Source of the DNA: Ottelia alismoides
Lineage: Eukaryota; Streptophyta; Magnoliopsida; Alismatales; Hydrocharitaceae
Reading direction: 5' to 3'
Assembly (NCBI GenBank): GCA_037367405.1
Contig: JAZKJV010000297.1
Location: 682,001-746,000, forward strand
Length of the DNA stretch: 64,000 nucleotides
Numbering within the stretch: position 1 is the first letter of the stretch; the number at the start of each line of letters is the position of its first letter. A program made the translations under genes and the position numbers. Positions 55,242 to 64,000 of this stretch are shown here, piece after piece. Below the pieces are notes generated by a model. It searched no databases, was not told the DNA's origin, and saw only the letters and a program-made list of their open reading frames with translations.

Positions 55242-57115
55242 ACATCTCTTTTTCGGTCACAGTGTAATTTTTCTGAGCAGGGTCTAAAACTTTGCTTGCG
55301 TAGTGAATAGCATACGGGATTCCATCTTTTCGTTGTCCTAATACAGCCCCTACAGCGAAATCAGATGCGTCTGTCATGATCTCGAAGGGAAGAGACCAGT
55401 CGGGAGCTTGTAGGACGGGTGTCTCAATGATCCTTTTCTTGAGTAATTCGAAGGCTTCTAGACACTTATGATCTACCAGGAATTCAGTGTCTTTCCCAAG
55501 AAGGTCTGTTAACGGTCGGGCAATTTTTGAAAAGTCTTTGATAAATCTCCTGTAAAATCCGACATGCCCTAGAAAAGACCGTACTTGTTTCACATTTGTA
55601 GGTGGCTCAAGCTTTTTGATCACATCAACTTTGGCAGGGTCAACCTCCATTCCCTTCTTGGAGATGACATGCCCTAGTACAATGCCCTCTTTTACCATGA
55701 AATGGCTTTTTTCCCAAGAGAGCACCAGATTCACTTCCCTGCACTTTTGGAGGACTCGATCCAGGTGCGCTAGACAATCATTCAATGAATCACCGTGGAC
55801 CGAGAAGTCATCCATGAAGACTTCCAGGAAATCCCCAACCATGTGCAATCATGCATCGTTGAAAGGTGCCGGGGGCATTGCAAAGACCAAAGGGCATTCG
55901 CTTGAATGCGTATGTGCCGAAGGGGCATGTGAAAGTAGTCTTTTCCTGGTCCTCGGGGGCGATGGCTACCTGATTGTAGCCCGAGTACCCGTCTAAGAAA
56001 CAGAAGTATTCTCTCCCTGCCAATCTCTCCAGGATTTGATCAATAAAAGGCAGCGGAAAGTGATCCTTCTTTGTTGCGACATTCAGGCGCCTGTAATCCA
56101 CACAGACACGCCACGACGTAGGTACCCGTGTCGTAATCTCTTCTCCCTCCTCATTGGTGATAATCTGTAGTCCTGACTTTTTCAGGACTACATGCAAAGG
56201 TGAAACCCATTTGGAGTCGGAGATGGGATATATGAACCCAGCTTTACACCATTTTTCGATCTCAGTCTTAACCACTTCCCGTAAGTTTGGATTCAATCTA
56301 CGTTGGCATTCACGGGAGGGTTTAGCATTATCTTCCAAGTAAATATGGTGTGAGCACAGGGCTGGGTTAATCCCTGGAAGATCAGACAATCTCCAACCTA
56401 TAGCCTTGCGGTTTTTCTCCAAAACATTAAGCAGGCAGATCTCCTGCTCTTCGGTCAGTTGTGAGCTGATAATGACAGGAAATTGTCCTTTTTGTCCTGC
56501 AAGGAAGGCATACTTAAGTGTAGGGGGCAATGGTTTGAGTTCAGGTAAGTCAATGATGTTTCTCGAATCTGGTTCTGTCTGTGATGTTTGTTTTTGTGAT
56601 GTGGACGCTTGTAGTGTATCAATGTTGACCACCATCATGGTTGTATCAGGGATCGGATCGCTAATGATGGAATGAGGTGTGGCAATCGCCGCGTCCGATC
56701 TGTGTACCTTACTCAAGGATTGTCCATAAGGAGAATGGACTGACAGGTCTAGAATGGCCTCTGAGTCTTCAAGAGTATATGTAGATGCATGGATGAGCTG
56801 GCAGACTAAGTCATCAACAATTTCCTCACCAGATGAGGTTGATTCTATCATAGCGGCTGGGTTTTGTCTCCAGGACCCAGCTGTTGGTTCTGTAATTTCA
56901 GTCTCAGTTTCTGATTTTTCAGACTCGGTGCTCGACTCAGTGTCAGGTCTTTGGAACCTAGTTTGCTGCATTTTAAGTTCAACTTTCTCGAACTGGATTC
57001 TCCCGGATGTATAATCAAATATAGCTCCTGCGGTCCTAAGGAAGGGTCGCCCTAGTATCATCTGGGAATCTTTCCAATTTCTAGGGACATCCATGTCAAG
57101 AATTGTAAAATCCAC
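55198..57115 (-). pseudogene. pol: Element C reverse transcriptase and RNase H head, two frameshifts
   Basis: 55808-57115 starts in the protease-RT linker (ILGRPFLRTAGAIFDY) and holds the RT fingers and palm: VDYRRLNVATKKDHFPLPFIDQ, FCFLDGYSGYNQVAI (first Asp) and FKRMPFGLCNAPGTFQRCM. A small deletion near 55848 shifts the frame. The next frame (55198-55848) continues with EVFMDDFSVHG (catalytic FMDD, 55804-55818), LGHVISKKGMEVDPAKV, FYRRFIKDFSKIARPL and RNase H MTDASDFAVGAVLGQ. A second indel near 55240 leads to the integrase frame. Confidence 0.9.
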
Positions 57116-57211
57116 TGGGTAGTTTTGTCCCTCTATGTTGATGACAATGTTTCGAATCTCGCCCCTAGGTCGCTTAGTTGATGTGTCTGCGAATTGAAGT
57201 ACAGCTGTAGA

Positions 57212-57550
57212 TTATTTAAGAGGACCTAGATTTAGATGCTCATATAGGGTTGTGGGCATGAGATTGATGGATGATCCATTGTCTAACAATGTTCTCGCAA
57301 ACTTGATTTCCTTGATGTAGCTAGTGACAAAGTGAGCACCCATGTCTCTCTTCTTTCTTGGCAGCTCATTTTTTATAAGACGAGATGTGGCTACTGAGAG
57401 TATGTGTTTCTTTGTTCGGCTAGGATTTTGTTTGCTGACCCTAGTTGGTGTGCATCTCACCTTAAGGTATTTCCGAAAAGCCGAATCTCTTTCTATCATC
57501 TCGTCCAAGAACAGAGTGACCTTAATATTTTCCTTGCAGATGCGGGCCAT
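57212..57550 (-). pseudogene. pol: Element C protease region
   Basis: FARTLLDNGSSINLMPTTLYEHL holds the aspartic protease site, read as Asp-Asn-Gly (about 57275-57283) where Asp-Thr/Ser-Gly would be standard; many Athila copies vary here. It is bounded by a stop at 57212 in the continuing frame (TAA) and by a frameshift in an A-run at about 57551-57566 on the gag side. Confidence 0.75.
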
Positions 57551-57557
57551 CTCATCA

Positions 57558-59468
57558 TCATTTTTTTTGGTTTTTTATGTTTTTCTTCTTCTCTGCCGTA
57601 AGAGCACGGGGGAAAGGAACAGATTTATTGTGATCAACATCATCACTTTTATTGAATGAAAAAGTTCGTACAGGACTCTGACTCGGACTAAAAACAGGGA
57701 AACTTGGTGGTATTTCTTTGTCTGACTCAGACTCAGACTCTCCATTATATCCGGGTGGTGTGGGTGGGACTTGTTCTTTCTCCTCCTGTCTTCCTTTGTC
57801 AATTCCCCCAGGGTTGTGTGAATTGGTGGACACTGGGACTATGTCATCGTGTTCCTTTGCTCGATCAGGCATGGTTACGGTCCTTCCGCTCCTAAGAGAT
57901 ATATGATAAGAGTCATTATTTGAGGAGGGCTTAAGCTCAGGTATGGAATAGTCAGAGATTAATACCTGATTGTGTCCAAGGCTATTTGGGTTAGCCTGGA
58001 CTTGAGCTGGAATCACGGTCTGGGGTGCTGTCACCTCATCTCTCCAACGAGAGAGTCGATTTATGTCGACTCTCATGTCATGAAGCTCATCCAGCACTCG
58101 CTGGAGTTCTGGAGAGATAGCAGAAGAGGAGGAGGACCCTTGGCCCTGCCTGGCCTGAGGTCGTTGATATTGCCCTTGTTGGCTTTGGCGTTGGTTCTGC
58201 TGTGGCTGAGGTTGCGGGTTCTGATAACCCGTGCGATATTGCTGCCTCTGCTGTAGTTGAGGCTGGAAGGTGGGCTGGGCTTGCGGTGGACGAGGGTTTG
58301 GAGTAGAGTTTTGGTCTGAGCGATTGACTGGTTCCAAATTGTACCAGACTCCGTTTATCTCCAAGACTTGTGGAGGTTCCTCAAAATCAGTCTGAGCAGA
58401 GGTTTCATCAGTTTGAGAGGACAAGGCTTGGTCTCCACCCCAATGGCTCTGTTGCCCTACCCCTTGACCTTGAATGTAGTGAATTTGGTGTATGGGTGCG
58501 GGGGGTGTCATCTTTGATACCCTGTCAGCCAATTCCTCCATTTGTTTAGGCAATTTAGCTAATTTCTCCATATCAGATGATTTATGGATCTCATCCACCT
58601 TTTTATAAATCTGCTCAACCATAGTTAGCTTATCAGCTATTATTCCCATGTCAGCATTGTGGTCGGTTGTCAGATTATTCACCATCTTTTTGGAGCCAGC
58701 TATGTAAGCCCGGCTAGTGGTTTGTGCACGGCTAGACTCAGCAAGTCTTTCGAACACCTTGTATACGGTGTCCTCGTGGCGCCCCATGTAGCTTCCTCCG
58801 CAGGATGCACTAACCAACCCTTGAGTCTCAGGGTTCAGCCCGCTCACAAGACTTTAGACCAGCATCATTTTACTTATCCCGTGTCCTGGGCATTTCTGTA
58901 CTAAGTCCGTGAATCTTTCCAAGGTTTCATGAAATGGTTCATTCGGGTGTTGGGTGAAACTCGTGAGCTTGATCCTCATTTGGTTAATTCTACTAACTGG
59001 GTAGAATTTCTTTAAAAAAAGAGTCTTGAATGTGGCCCACGTAGTGACTATTTCCCCTAGATTTTTCAGTCAGTAAGCCGCCTTATCAGTCAAGGCGAAG
59101 GGGACAGCTCTCAACCTTATGTAGTCTTGGCTAACCCTAGGGTGGCAGAGGTTAGCACAGACTAACTCGAAGTCTCGGAGGAAGATATATGGTTCTTCAT
59201 GATTATTTCCTCCGAACTTTGGCAACAGTGCAAGGAAATGTGGTTTGTGTTCGAAAGCATCCTCAGGGGGAACATGTCTCAACCAATTATAGTCTTCATC
59301 TAATTCTGGGAGATACGTGTCTTCCATAGCAGCCTCGCCTTGTTGTATTATTTCCAACTGCGTTCTAAGTAATTCATTGGTTTGTTTAGCAGTTGTTATC
59401 CTAGCCAAGAGTGCTGGGATAGGGTCATTGTCGTTCTCATCGTCCCCAGAGTTCTTCTTAGGAGGCAT
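57558..59468 (-). pseudogene. gag: Element C gag, two stops
   Basis: The ATG at 59468 opens MPPKKNSGDDENDND and a helix, then PHFLALLPKFGGNNHEEPYIFLRDFELVC and RLRAVPFALTDKAA, the Retrotrans_gag capsid core. A TGA where tryptophan is expected (AAY-stop-LKNL) at 59070 and a TAA where glutamine is expected (LV-stop-SLVSGL) near 58853 interrupt it. Between them, TWATFKTLFLKKFYPVSRINQ and FHETLERFTDLVQKCPGHGI complete the core. The C-terminal part (57558-58847, 429 codons) is rich in Gln/Pro and lacks a zinc knuckle, as in Athila. Confidence 0.9.
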
Positions 59469-60874
59469 TATGATTCACCTTCAGAGAGGAAGAGTTTAGA
59501 TATAAGTGTTGTGATTAAAAAGATTTTTGCTAAGGGGAAGAGATTCCTTAGCGGAGGAGTAAAAGATGAAACTTCTAAGACAAGGAGGATAGAGAGATAG
59601 TCCTTACGAACAAGCAGACACAAGTCAAACACCAGCCAATTTTCAAGTTCACCACTCAACACAGATGAAGGCACGTCAGGGTTCGGCCGCTTATCTTTTC
59701 AATTTTAATTTAATGACAAGACAATCTTGCAAATTAAGTGGAGCTGTTAGGAGCCAAAATATTTTATAAAGACTGTCCCGAGTTCATACAACTAGTTGCA
59801 CCCACTTTCAGCCAGTATAGATGTAAGTACGGACCGTTTAAACGGCTACCCGTGTTACTTGAGGACGGTGCCTTCCGCGGTGTCCTCTAAACCACCTACT
59901 CTGCTAAGGGAAGTCGGACCGTAAACGGCTACCCGAGACCCTCACTGAAAAGTAGCTAATTGTTTTTAAAATCAGTAGTCTGAATGAAATATTTCGGTTT
60001 TTGGCTCTACCCTAAGGTGTGCGATCTTGTCCTTACACAAACAATGAGTGGGTTTCTCTCCACCAACAAAAGTTAATTTTAGGTCAGTTTATTTACAGTC
60101 ACCTTGATTAGCAGTCCTAATTTTAGATTAAGGTTATAACTGTAGTTTATGTGAGTACAAAAATTCAAGCCTAACGAGCAGTCCCAATTCCGTTAATTCC
60201 TAAGTTGTAAAACTTGAGGAGGGAGAATCGAAAAAGCCAATGCAAGCGTAAATCAATGATGCATGCTTAAGAGAAGGACTTACAGTGAATCCTCGCATTT
60301 TTCATGCGGGATGCAAGACAAGGAATTTTTAATTTACACTAAATGACATGCACAGATGAAAAACGCCCTAAACAGATAGTTCTATTAGCGGGAAGAATTG
60401 ATTTAAAATTTGGCTAATGTTGAACGATCTATAGTGCGTTTAATTAGTGAAAAAGTGTGGCCTAGAGATTACGAGCACAATCAATAATAAACAAGCAAGC
60501 GTATATGTGCCTAAGTCCTACGCCACTCAAGTCGGGTCCCAACCACACAGAAGGGGTTGAAACAGACCCGACACACCACAGGAAAGTTCAGTCTTAATTA
60601 TTACAAGGGTTCAAAGAGAGGGACCCTGAGAATATTGCAAAAGTTAAACCTATGCTAAGCTCTCTCCCACAAAATTAAAATTCGATCTTCATAGCAGATC
60701 CTTGAATTAATATCGAAATCCAGCTCCCAGTAGTCTGCGAAGAGAGAATTTGCGGTTAGTAGCAGAAGTAAGAGAGAAATGCAAAAATGCAGAGAGAAAG
60801 AAAAAAAATGACACAAAAATTAATTTTACAAAAATTAATTAAAAAATGATTCAAAATCCTAAAAATTCGCCGTT
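59469..60874 (-). mobile_element. Element C 5' leader
   Basis: 1.4 kb without ORFs of note. Structured motifs include CCGTTTAAACGG (about 59836-59847, a perfect 12-bp palindrome) with a second related CGGACC...AAACGGCTACCCG copy near 59917, and a GAGGAC/GTCCTC stem (about 59861-59887). Parts are shared with the leaders of elements A (about 6760-6960) and B (about 45290-45480), so this may be the packaging and translation-control region. Confidence 0.6.
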
Positions 60875-60891
60875 CCCCGGCAACGGTGCCA
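60875..60891 (-). promoter_or_regulatory. Primer-binding site of element C, tRNA-Asp
   Basis: TGGCACCGTTGCCGGGG on the minus strand differs by one base from the perfect complement of the plant tRNA-Asp(GTC) 3' end. It lies two bases from the LTR. Confidence 0.9.
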
Positions 60892-61779
60892 TTTGATGAG
60901 CGCGAAATCCACCTCTTTAATATTCGATAATTGTAGTATAGGAAGTGGATTTCGGTCCTCAAAACACCACAAACTTTGAATGTTGTGGACTATTTTTGCT
61001 TGGCAAGTTTACCAAGGTCGAACATAGGGAACGGAGATTTTTAGTTGCACGGTCTTAAATCAAATTAAATAATTAATTAATGCTTGATTAATTTCTGCGC
61101 TGAGAAAATGTACAGTGCAATGATATGCAATTAAATGCAAATCTACAGAGACAATAGTTCAGCACAGGATCTGAGATGAAGAATTCCAATCCAAATAATG
61201 ATAATCAATTTCCTCTATATTAAATCACAGATCAAAAGATATCAAATCCAGAAATATTTATCGGTATATCCAGACTGCGGTTATAAAATTTAATCAATCG
61301 AATCACTCTTATGAAATAAATCAATAACAACCCTTAAGATTCAATCCTCAAAGAATGTTCAATACTTTCAAAGAAATAAAGCCAATTATCCTCCTCGATT
61401 TAGCCCCTGCAAAAGTAGCTCGAATGTCACCAAACACCATCAAAGAGTCATCAACTAGAAGCTTGCACAATAGATCAAGATCCTCAAATAATGACAACCT
61501 CTAAAGCGTCTCTGATCCATTCATAAATTATATGATATAAAAGAACACAAAATAAACTTCAAAATGATATATTGTATACTAAAAATGGAGTTCGAATGAG
61601 TAAGATGTGATGAAATGAAAAGGACCAAAATGTAATAAAAATAATGAGTTTGTTCTCAAAAAGGTCCCTAGAGTAACTTATCTGCAAATCATAAAATTCA
61701 ACTGAGTTCTTTTGTAATTTGTCATTAGGAGGGGAAATGATGTAGTATATAAATTCTCCAGAGGTGTAACTGCAAATGA

Positions 61780-63645
61780 GCTTGTTACGTGAGGATAGAT
61801 ACGTGCACGCCCTGTAACTTGGTCGATAGCTGCACAACCAAGCTTGTTCACGTGGCTCCCTCCACGGGTTTGGATGCAAATATGAGCTTGATGAACGGTT
61901 GGTGCTTGTCGAGAACACCCTGCTTCTTCTCTAATGACGATGTCGTAGAGGGAATTCGGATGAGGATCGAGGTTGGAGTGTAGCACCAAGCCTCCGCTTG
62001 CCTAATCGAGATAAACCTGCAAAAGATGAGTTCTTCTCGATCCGTTTTGAATCGGAAACAAATCTTTTCTCAAATGAAACACCTCAATTTCACAAAAAGA
62101 TCATGCAAAATTGTTTTGGTTCAGATCAAGTAAAGGGATGAAGTTGATTCCTGAGCTTCTAAATAGATATAGTCATGCATGTTTTGATGCCTTGTTCCGG
62201 TTGAGCTTCCAGATTCAAAAAGTATTATACTCCATAAAGCAACATACATTTGCCAAGTTAAATAGGGTCCCATAAGATGGTAGTGTTAACGTTTATTAAC
62301 AACTAATCCCTTGTTTTAACTCATGCAATTCACAGAAAGACAGAAGTGCCAATCAAAATGAGAAGTCATTCATTTAAAATATAATCAGCATGATTCATGA
62401 CAAATGATTGGCCCTCCGAATAAATTGAACAGATTCAAACAACAGACTTAAAAAAATATAAATTCTCTGCAAATCTCACACCATAAGGAGCACAAGTTTT
62501 GTTGGAAATCCCAATTGAACTAAACGACACTAAATAATTACTTTAGAGTAAGCAACAGATAATCAAGGATGATATCAATACAACATCCATGTACTTAGTG
62601 ATGCCAATTCAGTCCATTGCAAGTCACAATTACTCCACAGTCCATATATGTCAATCTGATTCAGTATGACGTTGTCAAAATTATAGTCCCCACAATCATA
62701 TCTTCCTATTAGATCCCGTAACCATGGTGTCTAGTCCCAGAGAAACAATTAGCATCCTTAGGAAAAGAATAGCTCCTGACGGCAAATTAGATTGAACCTA
62801 TGTTTTTTTAGGAAACATAAGTATCATTTCTTTGCAAGAAAACGGGGAACAGAGATTGGAATGGAATCGGGAGATGGAATACAAATTGTTGAAATCAGAC
62901 TTGAATCAAGACATATATTTCAACTCATATCTGAAATGGAAATCAAGCAATAAAGTCTGAAAGAAGATGATACCTGGAATTGATTGTAAAATTAACACTG
63001 CGGGAATAAATCAGGTGGTGCACGATGAGGACCCTACGGATTTGGCTTCATGCTACGACAGGAGGTCCAGTGCAAGGCCTGTAGTGATGCAAGGTCTCTT
63101 CTGTTGCTGCTATTTCAGTATACAAATGGTGCGCATGTAACCTGTAGAGAAGAGGAGACCCAAGCTTTTGTTGGATTTTGCGTGAATACCAAAGAGAGAA
63201 AGGGATGTAGAGCTCCGTCGACGATGTAAGATAGAGCTAGTGCTCCAGCGCGAAGGTGAGAGGTTCTGAAGATAGAATGGAAATGGAGTGATTGAGAGTT
63301 GACGGTGTTCAAGCGGGGTTCGATTCTACTGCATTTGATTTCAATTTGGGGTTAAGAAGATAGTTGGGGGAAAGAATGATAACAGAGAAAGGGCTGGAAA
63401 TGACGGAGAAGAAGAAATGTGGAAGGAAGAAAGAAGGAGGACCGCCTGGGTTTGGAGGAGCAGAAGCTCACTCCTGATCTTTGCCGGCGGTCGTGGGCGG
63501 AGCACGTCGCGGCTCTGCAGCTTCGTGAAGGCTGCTACGTGGTGAGGCACACCGCGGATCACGCCAAGAGGATTTTGCCGACAAGGAATGGGGTCGCTGT
63601 CACCGACCCTCACTCGAGCATTTCTCTATTTCCCCTATGTAGATA
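61780..63645. other. 5'-LTR-specific segment without a counterpart in the 3' LTR
   Basis: 1.87 kb, mostly AT-rich to 63000, then GC-richer. No transposon ends, primer site or domain-bearing ORF seen. It replaces the 37-bp repeats, G-run and GC-rich block of the 3' LTR. Confidence 0.6.
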
Positions 63646-63655
63646 TGAAGATGGC
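63419..63655 (+). CDS. Coding-like stretch within the 5' LTR, unassigned
   Basis: An open frame with mixed composition (LTPDLCRRSWAEHVAALQL, VVRHTADHAKRILP) antisense to the element, ending near the shared U3 junction. It looks less repetitive than the shadow frames nearby, but I recognise no family and the minus strand is also open. It could be a captured gene fragment or chance. Confidence 0.15.
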
Positions 63656-63686
63656 GGATGGAGAAGAAGGCCGGCGAGGCTGGGGT

Positions 63687-63883
63687 CTTATAGAAGGGCC
63701 TCGTAACGGCCGGAGGCGAGGAGGAGGCGGCGGCAGGCGTTATGGAGGAGGAACGGCAGGGGGGCGAAACGGCTGGATGGAGAAGATGAAGGAGGGTCAC
63801 GTGCTTGGCACGTGACCCGGGGTGCGCCTGGAGAGAGAGGAAACAGCGGGGTGCCACGTGGCACGCCCTGGAGCTGCCACGTG
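63687..63883 (-). promoter_or_regulatory. U3 promoter of the 5' LTR: TATA plus four G-boxes
   Basis: CTATAAG (minus) at 63687-63693 and CACGTG at 63798, 63809, 63855 and 63878, the same arrangement as in the 3' LTR. As the 5' LTR promoter it would drive the element's genomic RNA. Confidence 0.65.
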
Positions 63884-64000
63884 GCACCAAAAAAATTTCT
63901 GATTTTTAAAGGGGGAAAAGAGATAGAAGATGACCTCGGATCGAAAAATTTTCTTCACGAAAGTTGTTCGTCTCGTCAAGATCTACAACTTTCATGAAGG

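Larger units (their letters stand above)
48998..64000 (-). mobile_element. Athila-type Ty3/gypsy element C, nearly complete, runs off window
   Basis: Sense order (minus): 5' LTR (from beyond 64000 to 60894), primer site (60891-60875), leader, gag (59468), protease, RT, RNase H, integrase (to 53628), a 1.67-kb noncoding tail, polypurine tract, 3' LTR (51955-48998). The gag-pol layout without a chromodomain, the [18 protein letters not shown] integrase C-terminus, very long LTRs and the tRNA-Asp primer site are Athila traits. At least six frame lesions make it inactive. It inserted into LTR copy D. Confidence 0.9.
60894..64000 (-). mobile_element. 5' LTR of element C (partial, window end)
   Basis: Begins TGATGAGCGCG at 60894. 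The first about 190 bp and the segment from about 63650 to 64000 are near-identical to the 3' LTR (48998-49190 and 50697-51053). The stretch between is 2.46 kb here but 1.5 kb in the 3' LTR, alignable only weakly to about 61780 and not at all from there to about 63645. The sense 5' end lies beyond the window. Confidence 0.85.

Noticed and set aside
1..64000. CRISPR arrays, bacterial operons, riboswitches, phage genes
   Set aside because: No regularly spaced identical repeats, no Shine-Dalgarno-linked ORF series; all coding signatures are plant transposons.

Overview
The window reads as a heterochromatic, transposon-dense stretch of a flowering-plant nuclear genome. Every coding signature I could identify belongs to a plant transposable element, and almost all are broken by stops, frameshifts or nested insertions. 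The signatures are Ty1/copia gag-pol, Athila-type Ty3/gypsy gag-pol with a tRNA-Asp primer site, an RTE-clade LINE, a hAT transposase of the ZMYM1-like type, and CACTA, MULE and hAT MITEs. The only cellular gene I can support is a nuclear tRNA-Pro(CGG) at 32268-32339 on the minus strand. There is no operon, bacterial gene or CRISPR array. I cannot name the species.

Layout. 1-9375 holds a copia 3' tail (minus) and a cluster of Athila-family LTR pieces. These include a 6-kb element (3339-9375, minus) that keeps LTRs, primer site, leader and 3' noncoding region but has lost gag-pol. 9376-20590 is one decayed copia element (plus) opened by two insertions: an LTR-bounded non-autonomous element (9969-12280) inside gag, and a CACTA-like insert (13295-17650) inside integrase that itself carries an RTE LINE (13623-15708). 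The LINE and the CACTA-like insert have perfect target-site duplications. The copia reading frame resumes across both breaks in copia.

20600-24450 holds a second copia 3' end, a 188-bp tandem duplication, a 347-bp LTR next to an exon-like ORF, a broken tRNA-Ile-like sequence and a 333-bp CACTA MITE. 24453-27977 is a MULE with long inverted ends and a perfect 9-bp duplication. 28000-34300 is AT-rich with several MITEs and the tRNA. 34658-39072 is a second copia element with both LTRs. 39125-43362 is a full-length but dead hAT element.

44500-64000 is a stack of Athila-family elements, all minus: a gag/leader/LTR remnant (B), a lone LTR (D), and a nearly complete element (C) with a 2.96-kb 3' LTR (48998-51955), pol and gag (53628-59468), a leader, a primer site and a 5' LTR running off the window end.

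The most interesting signals are structural. A hairpin beside the primer-binding site covaries between diverged Athila LTRs. The two LTRs of element C are near-identical at both ends but unrelated in the middle, with one breakpoint just downstream of the TATA box. Their U3 carries four G-boxes. The 9969-12280 element carries an extremely C-rich, proline-coding cargo whose first AUG lies inside its primer-binding site. I found no convincing new cellular system. Relations between elements were judged by eye, without alignment software.
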